Assembly (NCBI GenBank): GCA_020284085.1
Contig: JACEVL010000493.1
Coordinates: 857,501-921,500 of the forward strand
From: Aporrectodea caliginosa
Lineage: Eukaryota; Annelida; Clitellata; Crassiclitellata; Lumbricidae
Direction: 5' to 3'
DNA length: 64,000 bases
Below are positions 46,101-56,919 of the stretch, one piece after another. The notes beneath the pieces were generated by a model. The model worked only from the letters and a program-made list of their open reading frames with translations, was not told where the DNA came from and searched no databases. Both the position numbers and the translations under genes were made by a program. The stretch's first letter is position 1, and every line of letters begins with the position of its first letter.

Positions 46101-49100
46101 GCACGTCTTGGCGGCAGAGGAGAGGATGAGTCGACGGAGGTCTAAACTAGAAATCTCCTGGAGAGCAGGAAGCCGATGCTCCGTGGTAGAAAACGTAGGC
46201 GGAGAAGAGTCAGCAGTGGAACTCCGAATAGACGAAATGTTGGCAGAGAATCGCTCCAGGAATGCCTCTGCAGAGAATGGCGGAGGAGACTCCGACTGAC
46301 GACCACCCCTCTGACGACCAAGGAGGCCATTGAAGGTGGTCCACAGCCTTTTCGGATCTTTCGACTGGCGAGTGATGATGGCCTCCCAGTATTCCCCGTA
46401 CTTACTTAATATCATCAATTGTTTATTATAGTCGACTATTGTTTTATAGTGAATAAACTGTTAGGTGTTACAATACTTCCTCTATTGGTAGTTATTTGAT
46501 TGCTGTATTTGTAATAGTAAATTTGTGCAATGCCCCCTTAAGAGCAACTTAATTCTGTACTGAATTTTAGATTGGCCATCTCGCAGGGCCTACTCTAAAA
46601 GTTATATCTGCTAAGAGCAGGCACGAGTGTTGTAGGAGTGCTCAAATGGGGAGAGTATGCATCCTTTATCCTAATGCACCCTTGATCCTAGTGCACCCTT
46701 CAAAACTAAAGTGTTTTCCCCCGTACTTACTTAATATCATCGAGCAGCGAACAAAACTATTAAAATACAACTTCGACGTCACTTCGTGTGCTTCAGAGAA
46801 AAACAATGAGCCATTGTTCTGTTTGTGTGTGTGCTCTCCCCTAAATTAACTGTTTAATATCAAAGCGTCGTCATCTACCACCAGATGCGCTTGTCCACCT
46901 ACCTATCACACAAAACTTTAGTACTGATTAAATATAGAGAGAGTTGTTATAGGAACTCTATTACAAAGGTTCGTCTTTCACCTCTTCAGTCGGTCCTAAA
47001 TGCTGCCGCCAGATTAGTAGCACGCCTACCACGGTACTCTCACATTTCTACTTTCATGTTTGAACAACTGTACTGGCTTCCTCTCTCTCTGCTCGCATTA
47101 AATTCAAAATCATCATTCTAGTCTTCAAGGCACAAAGGGGTCTTGCCCCAAAATATTTAGCTGATGTATTACTCCGGCCTCTTTCAGCCTCCTCTCATCG
47201 ACCACTACGCTCATCAAACAGACTTGAGCTTCTAGTTCCTCATACTAGAACAGCTATGGCTCAGTCCCGGTCCTTTACCTCAATCGGTCCCTCTCTTTGG
47301 AATGCGCTGTCTCCATCTACTCGCTCTCGAATTCTAGCTAGTAACCTCTCTTCCACCTTTTCTTTTCTCAAAACCTTTTTCTTCTCTTTGGCCTTGCGCA
47401 CTGGGAGCGCCTCTGAATGGTTCACCCTATGAGAGGCGCTTTATAAATGTTTGAATACAATACAATACAATACAATCATTTGTATGAGCATTCAGTCTGC
47501 ATCATCTTGGGTTTGTTATTCCAAGCAGTAGGCTACTTCAAATTGTGTATTCGGCGACTTTTGGGACTCTTACTTGATTACTTACTTCCTGGCTGGTCAT
47601 GCAATGAAGTTCATTAAGCATGTTAGCCAGAGAAAGTTATGTTATGCATGATTTGCACGGAATTGTCGCTGCTCCAAAGTGAAAGATGTCGGTTTACGTA
47701 TACCTTTACTGAATGAGACGAATGTCATGGTGACTGTTCTTAGACATTTATTATTATCCGATGTAGCTTCTGCTAATGCAGACAGTTGTTTCGAGTCACT
47801 CTAAAAGAATGTTCAACAGTTGCTGGATAGATCTACTCATGTTGCATATTAGCCAAACGATCATTCAAGTCAACATATTAATATATGCACTAATATAATT
47901 GATGGAGGTATAATTATGGTAATGTGCGATTACTTCTGCTTATAGCCTACTTGTCCTTACCTTACATTATCATACTTTAACTTTATCTTCGGCTTACTTT
48001 ACCATTACTATAATAACTTACCTAAGCCTTACCATATCAAAGCAGTTGTCACCATATATACTTACTTGACAGGCTGTCAATACTGTCGGAGTTGAGGGTT
48101 AGTTGTGATATAATTTAATGAGTGTCTGTCATAAGCAGCGTATTAGTTAACGATATAGTTTTTGATTAAATGTTTTAGTGGTACCCAGAAGTAAGACACC
48201 ACTATCCTTCAACTCCAATTGTTCTTGTGGGGACAAAGCTTGATTTGCGTGAAAACAAAGATTGCATTCAAAGACTTAGGGAGAAGAATAAATCACCGAT
48301 CACCTATGATCAGGTGGGAACCTGTTCTCGATTATTGAATTTTATGTCCCACATGCTGGAATTGTCTAGTGATTAGCTTGGTGGAGTGTCAGTGCAGAGT
48401 TCGGGATTCAAATCTTTTCCATGGCTTGAAGATGTATTGAGGTTTGCATGTGTGGCCCATAGGGAACTATATGCTATAAATAAGTAGGCCTACACTGAAT
48501 CTACGCTTTCAATGGCAGGGTAAAGAGCTGGTCACCGATGTTCAGAGCCGAACCTCAGAAAATGGAAATTGCTAGCATTTGAAAGCCAGGGCTGCATGTC
48601 GGAGTTATCTCAAGGACTGCTCCCTACTTTTGTCTAAAACCAGCTGTTTACGGGAATTTATTCAAAATTTATTTCACTTTAGTTACCTAGATATTTGTGT
48701 TCTAAATCATTCAAAAATAGTCTTATATAATTATATACAATGTCATTATATATAATCATAATCGTATATACTTTCAATGTTATTATTATATTATGCAAGC
48801 AAACTCATAAATACAATCGTAGTTAATTCCAATGATAAGTTTATAGTTAAACGTCTTTTCATCATACAAAAACCTAGGACTTAAATAAAATTATAATGAA
48901 AAAAGTGAATCGTTTAGAATTCAGAGTTCGGATTGAATACTTTTGACCGTGCAGGGCTTGGCAATGGCTGAGGAGATCAAGGCTGTCAAATACTTGGAAT
49001 GCTCAGCCAAGACTCAAGAGGACCTGAGGACAGTTTTCGAGGAGGCGATGCGAGCAGTGCTGAAAACAAGACCGAAACCAAAGAAGAAATGTCTATTGAT

Positions 49101-49104
49101 GTAA
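40087..49104 (+). CDS. rac-like: Rac-like Rho-family small GTPase, copy A, six exons, atypical
   Basis: Joined exons 40087-40127, 42032-42088, 43642-43777, 44340-44402, 48179-48313 and 48955-49104 give 193 codons (human Rac1: 192), with intron phases 2, 2, 0, 0, 0 all matching. Visible parts: P-loop GDAGVGKT, Thr35 kept, [19 protein letters not shown] with the Rho insert helix, ECSAK, basic tail KPKPKKK and CAAX box CLLM. Rac proteins are GTP switches at the membrane that drive actin remodelling. Three changes stand out: Ala for Gly12, Cys for Gln61, and a switch I reading TFSTIGIG instead of YIPTVFDNY. Gly12 and Gln61 changes block hydrolysis in Ras and Rho proteins, so this one is predicted to stay GTP-bound. 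Its introns hold several LINEs, yet no exon is broken. A recent pseudogene is the main alternative. Confidence 0.75.
40396..40895. repeat. Degenerate GTTATA hexamer repeat in intron 1
   Basis: Blocks of agttatagttatag and cgttatcgttaacg. A related AACTGT hexamer repeat is in copy B (55570-55765, 56330-56515). Confidence 0.75.
40935..41160 (-). mobile_element. Non-LTR retrotransposon 3' end, minus strand
   Basis: The minus strand reads [17 protein letters not shown], then [11 protein letters not shown], the same family as 22930-23330. Confidence 0.75.
42032..42088 (+). CDS. Rac-like copy A, exon 2
   Basis: Codes [18 protein letters not shown] between TTTACAG| and |GTGAGT. The end of the exon lies about eight codons before the corresponding human RAC1 junction. 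Confidence 0.85.
42162..42905 (-). mobile_element. L2-like LINE fragment in intron 2, minus strand
   Basis: Minus-strand frames give [18 protein letters not shown] (the RT motif before the catalytic aspartates) and [19 protein letters not shown] with [10 protein letters not shown]. The empty site is seen in copy B near 55328, where ctggttttcggtgt is continuous. Confidence 0.85.
42985..43310 (+). mobile_element. L2-like reverse transcriptase fragment in intron 2
   Basis: Frames read [20 protein letters not shown], then [17 protein letters not shown], matching the L2/CR1 segment around A-F-D-T-V-D-H. Frameshifts and stops are present. Confidence 0.7.
43311..43500 (+). mobile_element. Fragment of the piggyBac-type element
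   Basis: Matches 13425-13590 of the piggyBac relic (ttggatacatag-tcagtttc, taatataaaatatcg, ggttccgttgtt). Without TTAA ends. Confidence 0.6.
43642..43777 (+). CDS. Rac-like copy A, exon 3, with Rab-like switch I
   Basis: Begins CTGTAG|G. Codes [13 protein letters not shown], then [16 protein letters not shown], then PYSQT. The middle is clearly Rac ([11 protein letters not shown]), while the start resembles Rab8/10 (TFISTIGIDFKI) and CQRF resembles the Rab switch II (QERF). The donor is ACA|GCAAGT, a GC donor with otherwise perfect consensus, shared with copy B. Confidence 0.75.
44340..44402 (+). CDS. Rac-like copy A, exon 4
   Basis: 21 codons, [21 protein letters not shown] region, between GGCAG| and |GTCTGC. 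Confidence 0.85.
44516..46414 (-). mobile_element. L2/CR1-like LINE, 5'-truncated, in intron 4
   Basis: On the minus strand 46418-45891 codes the segment up to [14 protein letters not shown], and 45546-44752 codes [27 protein letters not shown] (the catalytic FADD motif) and on to [11 protein letters not shown]. The two are separated by a broken stretch. The 3' end is the common tatagcgccccttcaag terminus with a (cattc)n tail. A caatt repeat on each side may be the target duplication. It interrupts intron 4 only. Confidence 0.9.
46415..46954. other. Remainder of copy A intron 4, ancestral part
   Basis: Aligns with 33630-33885 of copy C. At about 46463-46466 the single TTA is the empty site of the PIF/Harbinger MITE. 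An extra segment of about 190 bp (46650-46842) repeats a 25-bp motif from the neighbouring LINE edge. Confidence 0.6.
46955..47475 (+). mobile_element. L2-like LINE 3' end with (AATAC)n tail
   Basis: The frame has [20 protein letters not shown] and YWLPL; later frames give the usual ending, the gggagcgcctctgaatgg...gaggcgctttataaat terminus, and the aatac tail. Confidence 0.85.
47476..48105. other. Unassigned insertion in copy A intron 4
   Basis: Absent from copies B and C at this place. AT-rich with cttacctta-type runs. No coding signal. Confidence 0.4.
48179..48313 (+). CDS. Rac-like copy A, exon 5
   Basis: 45 codons starting [18 protein letters not shown], with TKLDLRE and the Rho insert, ending PITYDQ. 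The acceptor is TTTTAG|, the donor CAG|GTGGGA. Confidence 0.9.
48955..49104 (+). CDS. Rac-like copy A, exon 6
   Basis: 49 codons and stop: [19 protein letters not shown]..., tail KPKPKKK, CAAX box CLLM. A terminal Met favours farnesylation more than the Leu of Rac1 or the Phe of the sister copies. Confidence 0.9.
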   Translation, partial: GLAMAEEIKAVKYLECSAKTQEDLRTVFEEAMRAVLKTRPKPKKKCLLM

Positions 49105-49213
49105 GGTGTCTTCAACAGTGATGGCTTCCCTTACTCTTAAGATCAACCGTGAATGCATGACCAGTTTATGTTGCCTTTTTATAGGTACTGTAATCGTGAC
49201 TTTTTCATTAAAA

Positions 49214-50215
49214 GCATTTAAAAGCGTTGCAATTAACGCCAGCATCGTCCAGGGATCTGGCATAGGACCTACTAACTTCATCACCGCGATGTCTATACCT
49301 TTCCATCCCTCTTCAAAGGAAGGCAACACGCAATCTTGTTTCTCATCGCCTGCATGGTCCTCCCCTACACGATATGGTGAAGGCCACAAAGTCTTCTCAA
49401 GTATGCAGATGACTGGTATACCTCATAATACCTTCATCCAATTATATAGTGCCTCGATACCTTTAGAACTTGAGCATGTGTCACGTTGGGCTGCAGAATG
49501 CAATCTGAAGCTAAGCCTAAATAAATCTTGCGAGATGGTGATTCACCGACCTAGGTGGAGGAGCTTGACCAACTTAATACCCTACCGTCACGCCAGGACT
49601 TGAAAGGGTTACCAGTATGGTGATCCTGGGTGTCACAGTCTCAGATAACTTTAGATTTTTGAGGTCATGTCCAGCGCTTATGTTGTCGGACGCGCCAATC
49701 TTTCTATGCAATACGCACACTTGTTGCTCATGGCTTGCATAGTCCTCACCTACACGATGTGGTGAAGGCCACAACACTTGCAAGGTTGCTATATGCCTCC
49801 CCAGCTTGGTGGGGCTTTAGTGGCCAGGGAGACCGGGACCGACTCCAGTCCATCATGCGCCCTCTTATCCGATTCCATTACCTCTCCGAAGACACTCCCT
49901 CCAACAGCTATGTATAAAGGCGGATTCTAGACTCTTTACTGATGTCCTGGTTAACGGGTGTCATGTACTGCATGACCTGTTCCCGCCAGTCAAAGCCACC
50001 TTCTACCACCTGCGCCCACGCGCCCATAACCGCTTGATGAGAAAAAATGCCATCATTAGGATGATTTATGGGATCTTTGATTTAGGCTAATATATGTAAT
50101 TTTAGAAAATTTGACTGTCTTGATTAGTTCAATTGATAATGTATGTTTATTACCATGTCTGTACACCAAAATGCGGATGGCAATTAAAGAATATTCTTAT
50201 CTTTATCTTTTTATT
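49214..50215 (+). mobile_element. LINE family D inserted in the copy A 3' UTR
   Basis: Frames give IVQGSGIGPTNFITAMS (RT), LLYASPAWWGFSGQGDRDRL, and a C-terminal VLHDLFPP...RPRAHNRLMRKNAI. It ends in tgtacaccaaaatgcgg and aattaaagaatattctt. Flanking UTR resumes at about 50216 in the same order as in the other copies. Confidence 0.8.
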
Positions 50216-50308
50216 GTTACTTAAAAACCACTACTGTAGCCTAGTTCTTCTAATACTGTCCTTGTGTTGTCTTTGGATGTACTTTTGGCAGTTTTATTGC
50301 GACCGTGA

Positions 50309-50314
50309 AATAAA
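50309..50314 (+). terminator. Poly(A) signal of copy A, displaced by the LINE
   Basis: AATAAA in the conserved cgtgaaataaac block, now about 1.2 kb after the stop because of the LINE insertion. Confidence 0.5.
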
Positions 50315-50423
50315 CTTAAAGCGAAACCAAGTCAGTAATAATTATGTGGGAAAATTGGCTAAACCCGGTGCAAACTCAGATCTTCTGGTTTAAGTGGAGG
50401 TAGAAATGACTCCTATTAAAAAT

Positions 50424-50655
50424 TGATGATGATGATGATGATGATGATGATGAGTTCTCTGCCCGATGGCAGGTCCATTGGTTTTTACGCCACCCGGGGA
50501 TGAGATGATGAGGTGGTTTCCCGTTGCTTTCCTCACAGACAATCGTCGGCGAGCAACTTGTCCAAGGTCGCTACGCAATGTCTTGAGGTAGATTCGAACC
50601 TGCGACCCTCCGGTTGCAAGGCACAGAACATACCGCTACACCACCGCGTCCCGCT
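50424..50655 (-). mobile_element. tRNA-derived SINE, minus strand, with (TCA)n tail
   Basis: Minus-strand head with GCGGTGGTGTAGCGGTATG (A box) and GGGTCGCAGGTTCGAATC (B box); body includes tctgcccgatggcaggtcca in plus reading. A second copy is at 51385-51590. Confidence 0.8.
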
Positions 50656-50789
50656 ATTAACAATTATTGAATGGCTTGATAAATGCTGCGTTAAACATTA
50701 CGTAGGGTTTTATCAGGCAATAGAAATGAACAACGAAAGTAAGGAAATGTCACAATTTCTGGACTGTATGCCTTTGAACTTTAATATTA

Positions 50790-51130
50790 AATTTCTTTAA
50801 TAAAATACCATGATCTACAGTATATGCTGACAGTACCAAACGCCTTGGCTAGGTCGAGGTAAACTCCCACCGAGTATTCCCTATTCTCAGTTGCATTAGA
50901 AATCTTATCTTGCATACTGAATAGAGATGGAAGCCATGTTGTGATAGGAATAGAATATTAGCTATTAAATGAAATTTACGAAGAAGAACGTACATTAATT
51001 TTTCGAAAAATAATGAGAATAAGGGAGAACAGAGATTGGTCGACAATTAGATAGGCCTACGTTGTCTTTCCCTCCTCTCTAAAAGACGAGAACGACTTTT
51101 GCAATATTCAACGCCTGGGGAACAACCTTG
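50790..51130 (-). mobile_element. Reverse transcriptase fragment, minus strand
   Basis: The minus strand reads LFFEKLMYVLLRKF, then SQHGF, then NREYSVGVYLDLAKAFGTV, the RT segment around the first catalytic Asp. Frame changes show decay. Confidence 0.75.
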
Positions 51131-51384
51131 TGGTAAATGAGCAAATAATTATTTCAGCTAGCGGTGGAGCAATAATAAATTATAATTATTCCCTAAAGTA
51201 GGAATCGCAATACAAGGAACAATGTCATGAACCCTTTACTATGTAACAGATGAATAGTACGGTCCAAATTCAGAATTTCTTCAGAAGACGTTTCACTGAA
51301 TCCAAACGAATTAGGAAAGGGTGGGTTCATGTATTTTCAAAGGAGGTACGGGAATCAGAACTTTTTCAGCGAGTGATTGAACAA

Positions 51385-51590
51385 TGATGAGTTTTCTGCC
51401 CGAAGGCAGGTCCATTGGCTTTTATGCCACCCAAAGTTGATATGAGTGAGGTGGTTTCCGTTGCCTTTTTAATAGACATTTGTGAGTGAGCAACTTGTTC
51501 AGGGTCGCAATGCAGTGGCTGAGGTAGATTCGAAAGTGCGATCCCGTTACAAGGCAAAGAACATACCGCTACACCGCGTCTCACCCTTTT
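51385..51590 (-). mobile_element. tRNA-derived SINE, minus strand, second copy
   Basis: Same family as 50424-50655 with about 80% identity by eye. Confidence 0.75.
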
Positions 51591-52074
51591 TCGAGCTCTC
51601 TAACTGTAAGAGTCAGTGAAAGACTAGGGTGCGACGCGAAAAGGGTTATACAACCTCCATGAACCCATTACGTATAGGGAGCTGCGTTAGGGGTTTAACG
51701 CGCCTCATACATGTATGTTCTACGCAGCCTGCGTAGAACATAATTATGACGCTTGTTAAACCCCATAGGAGAGGGGAATATATTCTCATTTGATCAACGG
51801 GCATCGGATATTCTGCGTTTTCGCTGTTGAAAGAGTGCTTGGGTCTGTGGCAGACTAATAAGTGAGTAACTGCCTCCCGGTACGCCTCGCGAGGCAGTGA
51901 CGGGAGGCAGTGACACAGACGAGGAGGCGTGGCTTCTGAACAGCCTGTAAACAAATTTCGATAGGCCTACACTAAGGTCATAGTCGTACGAAATTGGAAT
52001 GGAAGTAGGCCTACATAATTTTACAATTTACGAGATTTTTAAATAACAAACTAATTGTTACAGTGTTAGGTGCT

Positions 52075-52109
52075 ATGCAGGACATGAAGTGCGTCGTTGT
52101 CGGCGACGG
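52075..52109 (+). CDS. Rac-like copy B, exon 1
   Basis: MQDMKCVVVGD plus GG of the split Gly; GTAAGT donor. The acceptor TTACAG lies 11 bp before the ATG, as in copy A. Confidence 0.75.
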
Positions 52110-52186
52110 GTAAGTTATCTTTACTGGATGACAATTACGGCAACTTTAACGGAATGAGAAGAATTCCGGTATGACACACCCTATAG

Positions 52187-52681
52187 AAGGGTTGCCAGGT
52201 CGTCGCGAAAAGCGCGAGTTCGGCTACTTTTCAATGCGCTCGCGACAAAATTTTGTCCTCGCGACCTCGCGATATTTGGGCTACTTTTGAATTGTCCCGC
52301 GGTCGCTACGGCGACATTACAAATTCCCATAAATTGACTGCATTAGGCTACTAAGTCACCCTTACTAGTTAGTATTCTTATGACATTGTGGTGCTGCTTA
52401 TTAAGTAATAAATGCATGCTCTACGGAGTACGGACTAGTCTTCAGTAAGCACGAAGCAGTCTGCCATCTAAATTTTTACGTCAGTAGCCTAGTTTCATCA
52501 CGTATCTTGGCGAAACCAATAAAGTATGTATACTGACCATCGACGTATATCATACGTCGATGATACTGACGTACCTAGCAAAAATTTATTAATGTTTTCA
52601 TTTAGCGGTTTAGCTCGCGACTTTTGGGGTACTTTTTGACGTGATTTCTCGAGCAAGCACTTCCGAAATCTGGCGACCCTG
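52187..52681. mobile_element. hAT-like MITE in copy B intron 1
   Basis: Ends AAGGGTTGCCAGG and, inverted, CAGGGTCGCCAGA. Flanks ccctatag and ccccatag form an 8-bp target duplication with one difference. The interior is rich in cgcgac blocks. Copy A lacks it. Confidence 0.75.
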
Positions 52682-53310
52682 CCCCATAGCTATTATACGC
52701 TGCGATTTCAACGGAAAAAGTGGAACCAGTTTGGATTATTTTTGTCTACCATAGTGAATGTGAAATATGGACACTTTAGAACAATTTAGGGTCTTTTGAA
52801 CGCAATTTTTTTTTTTGTTGCATATTAAAGTGAAATTATAATTTTTGTATATACATGTATGCTGATTTTTATGTATTAAAAAAAGTAACGGTTCAGTGCA
52901 GAAAAAATGGGCGATAATAGAAGATATTGCAGATATTAGATTTATAGTTTTGCATGGATGCAAAATTGATCCATTATTACGAGTATTATGTCACGTGTTT
53001 GCATACGTTACATGTTTCAAGGGCCACAAAGATGACATTGCAGAGGGCCGCTTTGATTTTGTGCGTCAACGCGCTGGCCATTTCGATTATGATTGAAAAA
53101 AGTTATTTGCTCCCAATATATTATAATTACCAGTTTACTGATAATTGGTTATAAAACTATAGTTTAGCTCACAATAAATGTTATGTAGTTGATATTTTGA
53201 CTTGCAAGTAAAAAATATGTATTGGGGTATGTCAACCCCACCTCACCTGAAACGTTCCAATGCTTCACCTCACTCCCAAAGGGTTAACGCAACGCAAAGA
53301 ATTCTGGTTA

Positions 53311-53410
53311 GTGGCTGTTTAACGACACTGTGTCATAAAAAGGATGATCAGCGTCGCCCTCCTCCTTTATACAGGTTTTGGATTGGTGCTACCACAGATA
53401 GGGTAGTGAC
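53311..53410 (+). repeat. R1 repeat copy, isolated
   Basis: gacactgtgtcataaaaagg, then gcgtcgccctcctcctttat, then aggttttggattgg. The only R1 copy I found right of the satellite. Confidence 0.7.
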
Positions 53411-53471
53411 GGAGTTAATCAGAATCAGAAAGGATATTTACACTTTTATTGATGAGCAGCACTACATTTTG

Positions 53472-53656
53472 CAGGGATGGATAAATTACTCGTTGAAATG
53501 TAATTGAATTACAAATTACAAATTATTCTGGGAGAAGAAATATAATTTCAAATTTCAAAATACATGGGAAAATGTAATTGAATTACAAATTGCAAATTAC
53601 CCGTTACGTTATTTCAAATAATTTCAATTACATAATTTCAATTACTGCCCATCCTG
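53472..53656. mobile_element. hAT-type MITE, CAGGGATGG family
   Basis: Both flanks are ACATTTTG, a perfect 8-bp duplication (53464-53471, 53657-53664). Ends CAGGGATGGATAAATTAC and inverted CAGGATGGGCAGTAATTG. The inside is made of taattgaattaca palindromes. Confidence 0.9.
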
Positions 53657-53859
53657 ACATTTTGTCACATTTTGAACGACCTCGAAAAAACCTCTAAAGA
53701 GCTAGATTTGTTTAAAAATGATTTAGATTTGAAAGTTATAAGATATGCCAAACAAGATAGAAAGAGTGTTTCTGAGTGTTTGTTGCTTCGAGTCATAGAC
53801 TGCTTAGTGTTTTCGAATTACGGCCCTTAAAAGGGCGGTTAGCAATTGGATCAATAAAG

Positions 53860-53890
53860 GATATACTTACTTACTTACTTACTTACTTAA
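53860..53890. repeat. (ACTT)n tail
   Basis: Follows caataaaggatat, like LINE family D tails. Confidence 0.7.
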
Positions 53891-55214
53891 ATGATAAATC
53901 TCTATCGTTGTGGGTGACGTTATTTTATTACTAGAGAAAGGTTTTGTTCTATCTTTGTATGACCGTAACAAACAACCGACTATTTCCTTGGCGCAGTGAC
54001 ATGTTTAGCGTACAATTATAGTAAACCTAATCTGCTAGAGCGCCTATCGAAAGCCAAGCGCGGGGCACCCGCTTATTCACGAGCGCTGAGTCGAGTCACA
54101 GAAAACCCAAAGGAATAGACCGATGGAGGTCCGAGTTCGGTTGCCATACGATCAGAGGGGGTAGAGCATATGTTAAGGCGGGTGTCGTTTGGGTCTAGTA
54201 TTGGAAGGTGAAGAATCAGCTGAGTTTGGGTATGAATTCTTGGAGAGGTGAGACCATGAGACTTCAGTGTTGAGTGGAAAGCCCGAGTGGTGATGGATAT
54301 AGGAGTCTGAGGTAGATGGTGGTGGATGATTGGCATTGATGCTGGAGGAACCTAAAAAGTGCAGAATTCAGGAGGCGGGAAGTTCTGGAGTCGTGGTGCA
54401 GAAATGAAGTAGTGGCCGAGGGTCGAGAAATACAGGAGGATGATCGCGTGGAGCGGGTTGGCTAGATGGTGTACGGCTCGCGAAGGTATTTGCGCTGGGA
54501 GTATTGTAGGGAGTTGTAGGTTAGCTATAGGACTTTGAAGCGAATTCGCTCTTGGATATTTAGCCAATGGAGTGATTTGAGGATGGGAGTGATTATGATG
54601 ATGCTTGGGCTTTCTGGAGATGATAGCTCTTGCTAGTGAGTTTAGAATAAGTTGCAGCGAAAGACATTTGCGCATGCTCAAACCTTCCCCCGCGCATGCG
54701 CATAGAAATTGCATAAGCATAGTTCAGCATAACTTTTATTTTATGCTTGAAATGGCTGAATTATTCCCAGGACAAACCTGTAATAGCCAAAAATTCGTTA
54801 CTTCGTATCAGTTGGCGCTTCGTGAGGGTCGTTCAGAGATAGGTTATCGTAAACTTACACGCAAAGTACAATTTGGCTGATGCTTTTGTAGAAAGCAGCC
54901 TGAGGACGTGTAGGCAAGCTTATAGTACCAGGGGCTGAAGGATATGGTGCGTAAGTTTACTGGCGTCGTGAGTGCCGGTTAAGGTCAGGTTAGGCGTCGT
55001 GAGGGTCGGGTAGGGTTAGGGTTAGTGTCGTCATTAGAAATCCTGGTATCGTCCGCCGTCCGCGCAGCATGCCCAAACATACTGTATAATCCTTCAGCTC
55101 ACGATACTATAAGTTTGCCGACGTGTAGGCCTATACTGGTTAGCCTGGATGACGTGTGCATTTTTTTATTTTGTCTTTTTTATGATCGAATGGAGATGCT
55201 GTTTTTGTTTACAG
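53891..55214. other. Rest of copy B intron 1, no gene seen
   Basis: Contains a block near 54035-54090 also seen at 26120 (gcgc(a/g)gggcacc(a/c)gcttattcac) and a TTAGGG-like stretch at 54985-55025 that matches 41300-41340 in copy A intron 1. Confidence 0.5.
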
Positions 55215-55259
55215 TGGTGTTGGGAAGACAAGTCTACTGACAAGTTACACATACGATGA
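55215..55259 (+). CDS. Rac-like copy B, exon 2, shortened
   Basis: Codes GGVGKTSLLTSYTYD after TTTACAG|. Relative to copy A about 15 nt are lost and the donor is now GA|GTAAAA. Confidence 0.6.
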   Translation, partial: WCWEDKSTDKLHIR

Positions 55260-55569
55260 GTAAAAGAGTTTTTTTAGTTTAAAGTTTAGTGTGGCAAGTT
55301 GTGTTTCAATTCAGTGTAATGTCTGGTTTTCGGTGTGTCATTGTCAGATCATGTAAATCATTGCAGTGTTTTACAGCAGCTGATTGCTATTTTTTACCTT
55401 ATTTAGTACTTTATATGTACAAAAATATTGTATGATGGCTCATTCCACAGTCCATCGGGTGTGCAGGTAGATTCATTAAGCACATAGGAAACGCTAAGAA
55501 TGCCATTTTTAGTAACTATCCTACTTCTGGATGTGACCTAGAGATTTGGAAACTCTGCCTTGCCTCACA

Positions 55570-56515
55570 ATCATCACAATATTTACATTAACTGTAACTG
55601 TAACTGAAATCGCAAAATAACTTAAAAATGTTGGTCAGTTAACTGTAACTGTAACTGAAACTGAAAAATGCTCTTTGAATAACTGAAACTGTAATAGTAA
55701 CTGAAAAACGAAAACTGTATAACTGAAAAATAACAAAAGTTAACTGAAAAATAAAACATGAGTGTATTTTCTTACTTACTTTTTGAATGGTAATCCTACT
55801 CTAGTCTACGGTCAGTTTTCTATACTCATTTCACTTCTAGTTTCTTTCAGTTTTCTATGCTAGTTTCACTTCTGGTTCCTTTTCAGTCTTCTATGGTAGT
55901 CACTTCTGGTTACTTTTCAGTTTTCTATATTTCGTTTCACTTCCGGCAGAGAAATTTTCCTTTCGTTATGTTGTCGTTGGCTCTAAACCGTAAATTCTTT
56001 AAAAGAATCCATGACTACGAGAATAATGTTACACACTATAAAGTAGTGGTCGAAAAGTAGAAAGTGGCGTGTGGGAACAGTTTGTTTATGAAGCCGCAGA
56101 CGCAGGGAAAAAGTCGATGTTGTGTTCGCACTGTTGCTTTCAAGGATGCTGAAAATAACGAGTGTGGCACAAGAATTGTCGGAACAGAGCAAGTGTTAAT
56201 CTGGAACGTCGTGTTTTCTTTAAAGTAAACCGACAATACGTTGATTTGCTGCTGTAAATATTTCTGGTAACTGTTCAGAATACTTGTGGTCAGTGTGTCA
56301 TTAGTCATGACTTGTGAAAAAATAACTGATGCTATAACTGATGCAAAATAAAGAGAAATAACTTAAACTGTAACTGAAAAATAAAAAAAAATAACTTTTA
56401 ACTGAAAAATCTGATTTCAGTTAACTGTAACTATAACTTTAACTGAAAAATCATAAATTAGATAACTTTAACTGTAACTGTAACTGAAAACCATAACTCA
56501 AATAACACTGCTCAC
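55570..56515. repeat. Two blocks of AACTGT/AACTGA hexamer repeat in intron 2
   Basis: Repeats at 55570-55765 and 56330-56515, all variants of taactgtaactgaaa; an unassigned AT-rich segment lies between. Confidence 0.75.
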
Positions 56516-56778
56516 AATGTTATATAGAAGACCAAAATCGACATATTACATGTACAGTTTGTACACCCATTATATAGTCGTCTTGAATTCATTCCTATAG
56601 TAGAGGGGCAGAGAAAGATGCAATTCCCTATGCAAGAACAGTATGTAGAACAAACAGTCTTCAATTTATTTTAACTCGCTACCACCGACACTGCTGTCGT
56701 TACCTGTTCATGCTGTTACAATAAAGATTTCATACTACTATAATAATTGCTAAAACGCTGAATTGGTGTCTGCTGTAG

Positions 56779-56919
56779 CTTTCGTCCTGCTTCTATCAGA
56801 CTATCGCTCGTTGGTCGGAACATAAACCTGAATTGGTGTTATGTATCGATCTCCGCATGCTTGATGCACCTAGTCATGAAGATTGCGATCGTCTTCGTTC
56901 TCTGTCCTATCCCGAAACA
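56779..56919 (+). pseudogene. Rac-like copy B, exon 3, frameshifted
   Basis: 141 nt against 136 in copy A. The end reads EDCDRLRSLSYPET, closer to Rac1 than copy A, but is out of frame with the NINL segment. About 26 nt around ggtgttatgtatcgat are extra; similar sequence is at 32495-32540. The donor ACA|GCAAGT is the same GC type as in copy A. Confidence 0.7.

Noticed and set aside
44752..46418. Host gene of 264 plus 175 codons
   Set aside because: Contains FADD and [10 protein letters not shown] reverse transcriptase motifs and a LINE 3' tail; it is a retrotransposon inside an intron.
52896..53154. Two overlapping 66-codon ORFs in copy B intron 1
   Set aside because: AT-rich, overlapping in two frames, with no recognisable motif and no equivalent in copy A.
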